Assembly (NCBI RefSeq): GCF_003286085.1
Contig: NW_020825288.1
Coordinates: 14,570,001-14,634,000 of the forward strand
Source of the DNA: Drosophila persimilis
Taxonomy: Eukaryota > Arthropoda > Insecta > Diptera > Drosophilidae
Direction of reading: 5' to 3'
DNA: 64,000 bases
The notes beneath the pieces are model-generated. The model was given only the letters and a program-made list of their open reading frames with translations. It ran no database searches and had not been told where the DNA came from. The position numbers and the translations under genes are program-made. Shown in pieces: positions 10,549 through 23,800 of this stretch. Position 1 is the first letter of the stretch; each line of letters begins with the position of its first letter.

Positions 10549-13500
10549 CTGTGGGAAATTGGATTGGTTTAGTCCCCGGTTTGTGCTTCATTCCCATATA
10601 TGTATGTATGTACCTTCTGAGGGTCTTTTGGAACTTGGAGGCCACCGAAAAGAGCTGCTTGATGGTAGTCTTTTTCTTGGGGTTGCGTCGCTGGCCGCCC
10701 GCAGGATCTAGAGTGAGTTCCGAGACATCGGCGGGTCGGGCCAAACGCACGGCCGTAAAGAGGTTGTCCAGAATGCGGTGGCGGCCCACAAATCGGTCCT
10801 CACGATTGTCCAAGTCACGCCAGGCTATCAAGAAGAAGGATATGTCATGGTTTAAAGGCAGTTGATTGATTAGGGTTCCGGGATACTCACTCGATGGCAC
10901 AACGCTAGCTGGAACTGAGGTGCGATAGGCCCCCCAACCCTTGACATTGCCGCAGGAGGCGCGCAGGAAGTATCGACGTCCCTGGGTGAGGCCGGATATG
11001 TGACACTGGGCGCCCATTGTGCCATGGAAGCTCACCCATTCCAGCAGCTCGCTTTCGCCTACTACGTTATTGAAGTCCGCGCGGGTCGACCATTGAACTG
11101 TGCCAGAGACAGAGACAGAAATAGAGACGGAGACAGAGTTTGAGTCAAGGCCAAATCAAAATGTGGGTCTAACCACATCACAGCCACCAGTCGCAAAGCA
11201 ATCAGCATGAGATTGAGAGGCCACTTGGTTCTGTGGTTGCGTACCTTTAAATTTCGTGCCGATGGCACCCTCAAAGGGCTCCAAGATTTGTACGCTGATG
11301 GAATTGTCGCCGGTGACATCTACGACCACCGAGGCGGGCGCATCTGGCGGCCTTGCCTGGTCCCAGCCAAGCAGCAGCCGTCGCAGGCCCTTGACGCGAC
11401 GCTCCCAGATGCCGATCTGTTTCTCCACCTCGCTGCCCGTACAGCCTGTCACGGAGGCACTCGAGTTTCCTGGGGAAAGAGACACGCTGATTAAGAGCCC
11501 CATCCATGAGGGTTGATGGCTGTGTGGGCCACTCACCAATTATGATGCTCGAGATGGAGGGTCGCGAGGCGAAAATGGGTGGACAGAGGCCCTCCGGTCC
11601 GCTCAGATCGTGGATGCGCGACTCGGCGTCCTGCAGCAGGCCATTGAGCTTGCTGCCAATGTTCTCCGCGGAAACTGCAAACGATATTGAGATTAAGATT
11701 GATCAGTGAAAGGAACAGCGTAAGATGTGCTTGAACTTACACTGAGAGCCCTCCATGGCGCCGTGTTGGAGCAGCATTTTGGTCATGGAGCGATTGTTGC
11801 TGAGAACGGCCAGATCCAAGGCGGAGAGACCATCATTGTTAATGCTGTGAAGGGTTGGTAGATGTGTTAGGAGTACATATATGTAGGGATGGGCGATGAG
11901 AAATATTACCTATTCACATCCACATCGGTGGACTCCAGGATGGTGCGTGCCTTGTCCAGATGCCCATGCTCCACGGCCGAAAACAGAGCTACAAATAGAC
12001 ACGTATATAAAGAGAGTTTAGATGCAGTTCCAACTCATTTGAGGGCTTAAGATCAAGTCCTGGTTGCGTTAGTGGATTAGTTTTTCGTTGCCCTGGGCCT
12101 ACCATGCAGATGAAGGTTGCTCTGCGTCAGCTTTTCGAATTGTGCCTGTGCCAGTTTCTGCTGCTTCTTGGACATTTTGCTGGCTCGCGGATGGGGTATG
12201 TTGCCCGTTACTTTCGTTCTCAGCTGCACGGGCTGGCGGTGCACGGATAGCTGTTGCACATTGGCCGCCGTGTTCTCGTCCCCGGCGGAAAGTGGCGCCG
12301 TCTCCAGGTCGGCGGAATCGGCCGTCTCCTCGTCATCATGGTCATCCCGCAGCTTGGCGCTCTTCGGCTGCGAGTGGCGGGAGATGCAGAGCTGCGACTG
12401 CGACTGTGTCGAGTGCGGCAGTAGGTACTCCATCTCTCTGAGATCCTGTGTGTGGCAGGAGATGGCGGTGCGTATCTTGGCTACCGCTGCATGCTGCGTC
12501 AGCTGATCGGACCAGCGAGTGGACAGCAACGGCGCTGGATAATATGTGGGATAGTTATCCCGATCCTTTGGTCGCAGCTTGACCTGGTTGTCCACAGATT
12601 CAGTGTCGCTCTCACGATACGACTGCGACTGCGACTGAATGTTGTCTATCGGGGGGGATGAGGGATAAATTAAAATAAAATAATAGGAAAATCAAAATTA
12701 AATGCAAACATGAAAGCCAATTAAAACTAAATATAAATTAAATGCAGGATTTGTTGCGGGATTTGTTGTATATACGAGTATGTACAGAGAAGGTAAATAG
12801 CCCGCCGTGGGTGGGTGGAATGAGAGGGGGAAGGGTCACCGTCATGTAATTGTTACAATTATTATTGTTGTTTCCGCCTGCTGTGTTTGCCGATGTGATT
12901 AATTAAATATGAAACATAAATGCCTATTCCAACCGCTATTGTGTGTGGTTCTCTTTTCTGGCCCGAGTTGAGATGCGATGATGATGACCATCGAACCAAT
13001 TATATTAATTATGCAAAAGCGCAATCCAACCATTTGTTTGTGTTTGCTTTGTAAGTATGAATGTTTGTTAGTGTGTGTTTGGTTATGGTATGTGTCCATG
13101 CAACGCGAGAAGCACCCACCTAAGCCTCGCACCCACCCACCACTCGTGATGATTGTTCCCCTTGCCATTCCATTTCAATTGTCTTTAATAACTATGCCTT
13201 TGGTATTGTATGTAGGAATGATGATAAATGTAAGTATTTCAAGCGCATTTCTTAATTGCCCCGCATGGGGGTACTGCATGAACGCCGTTCTCTAACCCAT
13301 CTCTCTTACCATCGAAGGCATAGTGACTGTGACGCCGGCGTTGCTGTAACGGAGGCGCAGGCGGAGGCAGTGTGCCGTGGGTAGCTGCCGCTGCCGCTGG
13401 TGATGATGGTGTTGCAGCCGCCGCCCGTGCCGCCGCTGTTGGGGACACTTTCAATTGACAGAATTTGGTCAGCTCGTTGAGCGTGTGAAACGATTTCTGG

Positions 13501-14843
13501 CGCATGAACACCGCCGGAGAGCGCAGACAGCTGCTCATCTGGAGCTTCTGCGGCGGACAGGGGACTTTATGGCTATCGCTCTGGTAGCATCTGCAAGAGC
13601 ATAACATTAACGACCCCGCCAGATATTTTGCCATGGGATTAAGCCAGTGTTTGTATGGTCAACAGATGTGTGCGCATAAATATATCCCATGAAACATTCA
13701 AATGAATATTCATCCTCTTTCCACACTCGTTTTATGGGTTTCTTTCTTCGAAAGGAAACAACTCTCGTGTAAACAAGCGACAAATGGCCACGCGAGTTGA
13801 GGGGAAATTGCTTTCGTTGATGTAATAACAAGATCTGAGATGGGAAGCCGCAGACGCAGCCGAAGCCGAAGCCGAAGCCGGAGCCCTACCTAACCCTTCC
13901 TTGAGACAGCCATATGTACAGCTTCAGCATCGGAATAGCATTTCGAACAGTTCATTGACCCACTGGGAGGCAAATAAAAATGCCAAATCAACACATGATG
14001 GATATAAAAATCAAATCAAATCAAATCATAGAATGGAACCACAAAACGAGAGACAACATTTCACTAAATCACATCTGAATCTGGCACTTAAACGCGATTT
14101 ATGTATAAACTCCATTCCGGTTTCCTCCCACGGATTTTTCGGGGAATAACGATCTAGAAAAAGGGTCACGGACACCTACGACTGTTCAGGTACGGCATCG
14201 GCTTCCGGATGGTGGCCGTGCGCATGCGCGTCGTTCCATAGATCCCCTGTTGGGCATTCCGCGTGATGTCCGCCAGCACAGACATTGAGTCGTCGCCGCT
14301 CAGCGTCCGCTCCAGGTCCGAGTCCAGCGTGGCCTTGGGGGCTGCCTTCGCCTGCTCCGGCTGGCAATAGCTCTCGGGTATTTGGAGCAGCTTGCAGGCC
14401 TTTCGCGGCAGCGTCACGCCCACGGGCAGCGTGGACATCAGCTGCTCGATGCCCAGTTCCTCCTGATCGGCGGCCAGCTCGGAGCCGGGCTGCCGCTTGA
14501 GCGGCACAAACTCGTTCTTGCCCTTCACTTTGGTGGTGACCACGGCCACGGCATCGATTTCGCTCCACAAGCGCAGTGCCTTCGCCGCCTTGCTCTTGTC
14601 CAGCGCCGTCCGTGTGCGACTGCGGGAATGCAGATGGGCGCGAAGCTTGAAGGGCGACTGCAGCGGCAGGGCGGGACTGTGCAGCTTGCTCTTGAGGCGC
14701 CGCAGGGAGGATCGCACCGAATGCGAGCGGCGCAAAGCGGGTAGCGAGTCCCCGTCTTCATTATCCTTCTCCGGGGTCGGTATCAGTGCCGCCTGCTGAT
14801 CCTTCAGCTTCGAATACATGCCCAACGCCTTGCGACGCTCCAT
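8097..14843 (-). CDS. wake: wide awake, short isoform with alternative N terminus
   Basis: This is a second likely product of the same locus, starting at ATG 14843 (MERRKALGMYSKLKDQQ). Exons: 14843-14176, cassette 13590-13310, then the common exons 12645-12103 through 10548-8097. Phases agree and give 1635 codons plus stop. The frame is closed immediately upstream of the ATG (TGA two codons before), which supports this as a true first coding exon, not a continuation of the long form. The N-terminal exon is basic and serine-rich. It replaces the polyQ and glycine-rich N terminus of the long form, so the two proteins would share ankyrin, FN3 and C-terminal domains but differ in localisation or partner signals. 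Isoform use is inferred from sequence alone. Confidence 0.75.
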
Positions 14844-17800
14844 TGATCACTTTAACCGGTTTTCGTTGCGTTTCCTTTTATTCGATTCTATCACAAATAC
14901 GTTTTTTAGTCCACGAATGTATCACATTTTACACGTTTTCAGTTTATTTCCATTTCTTTTCCCGTTTTCGATGTTTTGTTTTTGGTTTTATGGCAGGATT
15001 TTCCGTTGTGCGCGTCGCGTGTTTCAAAAATCGAATGTGAAAAGTTCTCTTGTGGGAGAACAGCATCGGAACGAACGTGATTTCGTTCTCTCTCTCTCTC
15101 TCTAGGTTTTAAATCCTCTCTTTACATATGAGAGTTGCAATAGTGCTGGAAATGTAGCTGCTTTCAAGCCAGATATGTTCCGTTTTAATGTGGGGCATAG
15201 CTAATATATTTTGTAGACAGATTATAGCGAAATATAACTAAAACTAAGGAAAATTGTACATAGACAAAATATGCCTATTTATTCTAGCTAAACATAAATG
15301 TTGTTAACAGTATGTAAAACGAAGCAGAGCCCTAGAAGAGGGTATACAAATGTATTATTTTACTGTCATCAAACTGTCTTTAGTCTCACGAAAAAGTTCA
15401 AAGAGTAATAAATAAAATTAATTCGATTAAGCTAGATGATTCTATAGAAATTCTTACTCTTCCTTTGGAAAATCTCTTTGATAAACTCTACTTTTTCTAG
15501 CTATGATTCCGCTATGTTTGCCAGCACTGATGAGAGCCTGGGTTGCTTAGGTAGCCTGCTGCTTACTCTCCCTCTCGCGGAGGCCTTACTCTCTCTGCCG
15601 CTCTCTCTCTCTGTGCTCGCTCTACCTACCCCTTATATTTGGTACAGGAAATATCACTCGTTTGATCCCTGTTTACTGTGCTTTTGTTCATTTGTATGTA
15701 TGTGTGTTTCTATGTCTGTACCTGCATACGAATTATTTTAAGTAGCAGCCGCGGTTTCAAAGCAAAAATCCACTTCGAGAATGCCCTATCACGTGTCTGT
15801 GGGATAAGGATGTGTGGGTGTCGTAAAATCAATTATCGGGCGACATTTCGAGCATCGTAAACCTTAACAAATTATTTCCAGACCCCTAGAGGATTGTTTG
15901 CTGATGATGCCGTCGAGGACGACTCGTCCCGCACTGATTTATCGACGCCTGTCTGTTGGCATTTGGGAGGTGTCACCGTCGCATCCCCCAGGCAATGAAG
16001 ACGAATGGAAGAAATTAAATTCTGTGTCGCGGCTGTCGTCGGGTATCACAGGGGCTGATTAGCCCCCACAAAGGGCCCCCCCCGGCCCCGAAGACAGAGT
16101 CGGAAAAATTGAAAACTAATTGGAGTCTTGAAAGGTGAATTCGATGTGCCCTCGATCAAACATGAGACCGGTTTTATTTTACATTTTCGTGTGTGTTTTT
16201 GTCACTAATTTTAGACATTGTCTCATATGAATGAAATGAAACGAATAAATGTCGCTCGCCTGTTTGTGCTTGAAATCACTTTGATCTCCGGCGAAAACGA
16301 TTTCAAATACTGGGAACTAGTCTATGTGGCGGAAACCACCTATTATTATCCCCATACACTTGGTCAAGGTCAGGCCCAGGGGCCGTAAACACAGTGACTC
16401 AGGCCCAGTCTCAGTCTCAGTCTCTCTGGGCTGAATTGATTCACCAAAGTGAATCTGGTTGGGTCTCGAGGTGGGTCTCGGGTTGGGTCTCGGGTTCTCA
16501 GATAAGTATCATAGGAGCCCTGTTACATATGCAAATGTCCGTGATTCTACGAGTAATACGAACATGGTGGATAGCTGACTCAAGCCTATCTTTGTTTGTT
16601 ATAAAAATAAATCCTGAATAAGTACTAGATTTCCATCAAATCCAAAGACTTAGATGGGTTTCTGGATCGCCTGACTAATTCATCGGTTCTTGAAGAAATA
16701 AGGAATAGCCAAAATCAAGCTTGTAATAAACTAGATATAAAAGCAGAAATATGTACACATTCTGGAACCGCGGATGACCAAGCGAGCTGTCACTCAATAT
16801 TAGGCATTATTTGATCCCCGACACAAATCGGAATCACGTCCCTCCATATCACTGTTTGATATTTGAAAAGCCTTGTTAAAAAATGATTAACACACACAAA
16901 TGTTCCGGCACCACAGGCAATGCCTTGCGGCACGTACCGGGATCAATCCTAAGCCGTTTTGCTAATACTATCAGGTTCCAGGGCGACCGACCCACCATTC
17001 CCCCCGTGGATCAACTTAAACTGTCAATTGAGGGCGTGCAATAAATAAAATTTGCTGACCCATAAACTTGAAAAAAAGGGAGAGGAGAGGAGTGTGGGGT
17101 CGTGGGTCGGGCCCAGGGCACTCGGTTTGCAATTGCAGGATAATAAAATTTATGAAGCTACGCAGGACAAAATTGCCCAACATAAATCACAGCAAAGGCT
17201 CTCGACGACAGCCCACGATAGTAGAAAGGGAGATTGTGGGGTAAGGACAGGACAGGACAGGACAGGATAGGATAGAGGTCATCCAATGGACCAACAAGCC
17301 GCAATCCACAAGCCCGCACGGCCAGCAGACCACATCCATATCCTCCCTTCAGCAGACAAAACAACATAATCCACTTAATAGAGCCGACAACAGACTCGAC
17401 TCCCAATAATGGTGGCTGTAGCCCGATCCCAGGCCCCCACTAGTCCCACCCCCCTGGCCCTAAGAAGTAATTTATTCCGATTCCATCTTGCATTCGACGC
17501 TGTCATAATTGTCAGATCTACCACACATTAAGCAAAGTTACGAGCAGCAGACAGCGGCAGCAAAGAAGGCATTTTTGACTTAATTTAAATAAATTTGTCG
17601 CTTCCTCAATAAAAGCTCCAAACGGGGAAGAACGAGCTCTGTTGTGTGTCTGGAGTCCGCACTTGAAGACGAGCGCCAGAAAGCGCAAAAAATAACATAC
17701 TTTACATGTCTCTGATTTCGAGTACAAATCGCATTATGAGTGGGAGCGAAAGCCACAGACAGAGGCAGCCAAGCGGAGTTCAGGCGGAAATGCTAATTGA

Positions 17801-20800
17801 ATTTAAGTAACCAGAACCCCAAACGCATTATTACTGCCCCCAGAGAGACAGGGAGAGGAGAGCGAGGAGACAGAGATAGGAGCCAACTTGACCTTTGTCT
17901 CTGCAATCAGCAAAAGCATTTAATTCTATTGGTTTACTGTGCCAAATCACAGAACTAATGTATTCATATTAATCAGATATGCAAATTGGGGACCCTCGTC
18001 GCTATCGCCATCGCCAAATGAAAATGTTGCAAGAAAAGACCCAAAAAAAAAAACCAGAAAGAAAAGGCAGCAAACTAGCAGATACCCTGGCAGATAAAAG
18101 TCGTTGCTCTGGGTGGTATATAGTCATCGGATTAGATCCTACAGCAGAGCAATAAAGAATTCTTAGGAATTGTAACCCAAATATGAACCATCGCCAGCTT
18201 CTAGTCTAAAATACCCTCTTTAAAGGGTACGCACACAAACACACACTCTCCAAAGAGTGAACAGTGAGAAAAAAAGGCGGAATGGAAAAAGTCAAAGCCA
18301 AAATGGCAATAAACGTTTTGACCGGGTCACTTGGACTTGCCCACTTCCTGGCCTGGATCTTCCACCTCCACCGCCTATACCACCCTGGCCTGGCGCACTC
18401 CTCCACTCCTCCACTCCTCGTTTGGAGGCCAACACAAACCAATAAGCCAGCATTTAAAATTATGTAAATCCAGCGCGATTTGCACAAAGTTTTTGCCGTT
18501 GTTGGTCCGATTTGTGTGCTACTTTTTTCTCTTGGCTGTTGGGCTCTTCGGCTGTTCGGCTGTGAGTGGGGTCAAGGCGCAAATCTGTCGTGCATAAAGG
18601 GATCTCTGGGTTATTCCATTTTTTGCGCTGGCTCTCAAATTGAAAAGTTTATGTGCAAAATAGGGGCAGAGTCCGGTCCGGCAAAAGACGACGATGACGG
18701 CGGTGGCACTACTATTAACATGGCTAAATACGCCCTGGGATAAAAAGTTGTCGAGCAAAACAACGAAACAAAATATTCCCTTACAGGGGAGCCACCTCTT
18801 TTTATGACTCCTAATTGAAGCAAAGTGGATGCCATTTTGTTAAGAATTAATAAAAGATTTAAGGAGCAGATCCTTGGGTGTCCGTTCATGAAAGTTTTCA
18901 GATTTCTTGTCTAAAGGGACAAGGGACTAAAGAAATACATAGATTGGGACTTGAATATCTGTACGGATTCCAATATTTCGAAAGACTAAAGTCTTTAAAT
19001 ATAAATTTCAAGTCTATGGGTATCTGTGGGTCTTTGATTCCCAGAATTCATCCGCTTCCTACAGTTTGTCTAGGGTACATTGATGCAAGAGCTCCAATGC
19101 TTCAGCGACACATTTAGGTCAGGCCGTCACACACAGATGCGTGTGTGTGTGTGACCTTTGGGGGACATTAAGTTCAAAAGTCGTACAAGCTTGTGCCCCA
19201 CAACGCATTTGACATATGTGCGAGTGTGTACGCACACTCGACCATTCCAGAGGCCATTCATTTGCATGTTTGTGCTGTGGGATGTCCGCTTGGGGTCTTG
19301 GCTCGGCTCCGCTTGGATCGGATCGGATCGGCTCGAATCGGGTGTGTGTGTGGGCTCTACGTGCTCATTGCGCTGTTCTGGGGGCAGGGCGCAACGTGAC
19401 AAACGTGAAAGTTCAATTCGGAATAGCGAGCGCGTCAACCCAAGATAGACACGAAAGAATCACAGCTATAATCGCTGGAAACAGCCGCAGCGACAACGAC
19501 AACGACAACGACAACGGCATACAACATTTCATTTATATTGTTTGATATAAAAGTCTTTTGATTGATTTCAGTCGCTTATCTGCTTTGTAAAGCGATTTCC
19601 TTGCCAGCAGCAGCAGCCTGAGACGGCTCACACAATGGCCTCGCCGCATGGCCCCCCGCCCCCGCCCAATGAGGTAACTGGAGACGAGGCTGGCGCTGAG
19701 GCAATATTTGTAGCATCCCGAAATTGCCATGACTCTCGTCCCCAAAAATCGATGGTAATTTGAGAAAATCCAGTACCTCCAAAGAGTTGCTCCCATTACC
19801 GCTACAGATTCAGAGACAGACGAGAAAATTAACATTTCTTGGAAATCTGTTCCGTTGTTCCGCCTAATGAAGGATGCCGAGACGCCGAGACGCCGCGTTG
19901 GTGGAAGCTGGTTCAGATCCGGTGCTAATGAAGCCCTATTCGCCTTATTTCATATTCCAAGGAAAGTTGTCAAAAGTAAATTCTAAGTTCTTCTTACTCC
20001 ATAATTCTCGGGCACCGCTAACGACCTAATACTGGTCCGTCACTGAATAAACTGAGACTATGGGTTGACGAAAAGATACAGACAAAACTGCCTTTTGTTT
20101 TGCGAAAAAACACTGCTATTATTCAAATTTCGTTCGGGAATAAGTCACGCTATTCCCTCGTTTTGCAAAAGGCAAACAAACCAAGTCCGCCACAATCTCA
20201 CACATTGCGAGTATTCGGGAACACACCTCACACATTGGCTCATGCCCATGTGTGTACTCTGTACATGCGATATCTGACAGGGGACCGGGGTCCAACGCTA
20301 TCTACAGACATTATTCAATACATCGACGACAAATGATATGGTTCCGACTAACTACTCGTTTCAGAGGTTTCCCCCAATGTTTTTGCTGCTGGTGTTTATT
20401 TATTCGATAAGAGCTGACTTCTTCCAAAGCCACCTCCAGAACCCGCCCAGTTCGATAACAGCGGAGGGTTGGGGGCCGGAGCTGGAGCCGGAGCCAAAGT
20501 AAACAAACTTAAAGTATTGTTAAAAACTTTCAGGCAATGTGCCACAACAAATTTCGTGATGAATTCTTTTTTAATCAAACATTTAAAACTTTTTAATAAG
20601 TGCACAACTCGAAATAAAATGGAATAGCAAAAACGCAAGCGCAAACTTTGGCCTCCGGTGCTCTTAAGTGCCCTCTCAGGCGGTTACTACCACCAGCGCC
20701 AGGTTCGCTCCTTCACTTTCTCCTTTAGACCACACTCTCCACTCCTGCCTGACCTGACAGCTAGACCCACTTTCCATCCATCGCTAAACTGGAAAAAAAC

Positions 20801-23800
20801 TTATTTTTCCTTGCTGAAAATCGAGAAAACTTAGTTTTATTCCATTTTTATTATTCTCAAGTAAAGGAAAAGCTACAAAAAAATAACAAGAAATTAAAGG
20901 TTTGTTGCGTATTCCGACTACGTGGTACCCTATACAAGGAGTTATTATTTAAGATTATTTAAATAAAACCCCGTTTAATCTATCAAAATACCATTAAAAC
21001 AAGTGCCAAGGAGGGAAATACTTGAATACAACATTTTAGTACCCTATTCTGACCGGATACAACAGTCTTCGGTGGTGGAACAGTAATGCAGGAATGCGAT
21101 CAGAATCCTAGCTTTCAAACAGATCCCCACAAAACCCATACACACCAAATCCAACAATTACAGGGTATCTAAAGAGAATCGTATATTCGACGTGACTTGT
21201 GCCGTGCGGGGGAGAAGAACGTAACGGTTTGTTTTGGCAAACGAACCGAAAGCGAAACAACGGTCAAAACAACCAATGAAATATTAATGGCCAACGCGAA
21301 CTTCAGCTCCAATTGGAGCCAGGCGGCATGCGGCATGCGGCATGCGGCATGCGGCAGGTCGTAACCGGGAGGGGGGCTGATAGCGTGCTGTCAATTGCAG
21401 GCTAGTTGTAAAGAAAACCAAATGTTAGATCTCACGAATGGAAGGGGGGGGGGGGGGGGGAATGTGCAAAAATACCTCATGGGGCGGGGGGAGACGGGGA
21501 AGATGCTACATGATGTTTGAATGCCTTTTGAAACGCCGACAACTTTGACTTTCTTGCGGTGTGAATAAACTTTGGCAAACGAACGACAAGACACAAAAGC
21601 CCCCCCCCGCCCCCTCCCAACAATGTTGCAATAGTTCAAGTTTTTCCATGCCGTTGCATATTTTTCCACAATAAAGTAAGAGGCTGCAGCCTCTGGGTGC
21701 GCTGATGTATGTTTGTGTGTGTGTATAATGTGAGTATGTATGCGTGTGCTTACCTGTTCATGGTGGCGGGCGGGGGGTTGAGTGCATGTATTTAAAATTG
21801 CAGCATAAACAACTTTAATGAAAACGTCGACGGCTACGCTGACGCCGACTGCACTGAGATCAGTCAGCTTGCCAGAGAGCTTTTTTACAGTTGCAGGCAG
21901 AGGCTTTCACGTAGCGTGCGAACGAGACACAAAGACACTGGCAGTGTAATTATCTTGCTGAAGCTTCGGGCTGGAGACAGTTTGACAGACACGTGAGTAA
22001 ATTGCTTGGAGGGAGCGGAAGCCTGACCCCTCTCTCTCTCTCCGTCTCTCTCTTTATTCCTCTTCCAAAAGCAAAAGTTCACTTTCGCTGCCCTCGCCTT
22101 GTGCTGGTAGTTGTAGTTTTTTTTTATTTTTATTTTGTTTGTAATTGTAGTCGTATTGCTTGCAACTGTCGTTGTTATTGTGGCGGTGGACATGCAATCC
22201 AATTACTACTGTAAATTGCAGCTCTTTTTGCTGGCACGTAATATTTAATTAACATTTGCAGCACACACAAAGATTTCTCTTTGCCCCGCGGCTACTTACT
22301 GTTTTAGACTGTTGCCTTAACGTTTCTTTTTTTTTAAACGAAAGCGACGCCTTTTAGTTTTTTGACACTTCTTAGCCAGCAGCAGCTCTCCCTCTCTCTC
22401 TCTCTCTCACTCTCTGGCTCTCTCCTTTTAGCCACTCTCCCGCCGCGGCGGCGCAGGTAACACACACACAGCGCACGTACGCTCTCTCTCCCACTCTCCT
22501 TCTCTCCCTCGATCACACGCACACTTGCGCCGCAGCAAACAGGTAGCAGGCACTCACACACATGCGCAAACGAGGTAAACGAAGCAGAAACGAAACGGCT
22601 GAGAGACGCGTTTTTTTTATTGTTTCATTTGCACAATTTTCACAAATTTACTCGTAAATTTGGTTTATTCCAACACACTTTAGCAGCCTTATAATACTCG
22701 AAGCACACACGTGATATTCTACCGCCTCTTCACTTTGATCTCGCCTGGTGAAGGGAGCGCTTTTCGGCCGATCAAATCGGGTTTCTTATTCGTCGTCTTC
22801 CGTTAACACGCGACGCCGACGCGCACTGCGCTCAAAAGTCGTTCTTCGACTGAAAACGAAGTTGTTGCGCTTGCAGCCCCGGCGGTGGGGCACAAACAAC
22901 CGCCGTCGTCGTCGTCGTCGTTGTCGTTGTAGTTGTCTGCGTCGGCGTCGGCCGTCAATGGTCAGCGCTTCACAGTTAGTCGCCGCCGCTCTCTGCGTCA
23001 TTGCAAACCAACCTCTCATCTCATCCACTCTCCGCCTCTGGCTCTGCCTCTGCCTCTGACGCTGCTGGGGGCAGCGATAGCAAGTAGATCGTTCAAGTCG
23101 AGTTATTCCGACTATAAGATACCCGTTACTTGGAATAATTGCTTGAGCAGCCAGCAGAAAACGATCCAATTGGAGTTTAATTGTTGCAAAGCCACTCTCT
23201 TGGATAAATATGGGAATATTGTAATGGAAAAAGTAGTCTTTCTGACTTGAATAATCACACGATTATAGCGATTTTTGGCGATTTAATAGTTCTTTAAATT
23301 AGTGAAGAAAGTTATATAATCGTAGGCTTCAAATTCTCGATGCGACAGTGAGTTTCGATTATTCTTTTTTTCAGCTTGCAGAGTCTTAAATCAGACACAC
23401 AGAATGATAGCATATGTACATAGTATATGGGAAGCATTGAAGTCTATTTTCTGTTATCGTAAGCATTAAAATGTGTCCCCAGTCGCAGAGGAAGCTCTTA
23501 TTTTATTAATCCATTCACATACATATCCATTCTATCTGTATGTACTCGTATTACAAACGTTTTTCCGCGGAAGTGGAGATTAAAAGAGTTTGTTGATCTT
23601 CTGGATTTGCGTTGATCGAAGCGTTTTATACCCAGCAAAGCTCTGTCACGAGTCCAAATTGTAGTATAGTTCCCAGAAAAAGTTAGTTCTTAAGGAACTT
23701 AAAGTTTTTTAAGACTTGAGTCCTTTACGTAGTAATCCTTTCAACAAACTGAACTTTCAGGAGCCTGAAACTTGTGAAATTTCCTTTCCGCTTGAGCTGG

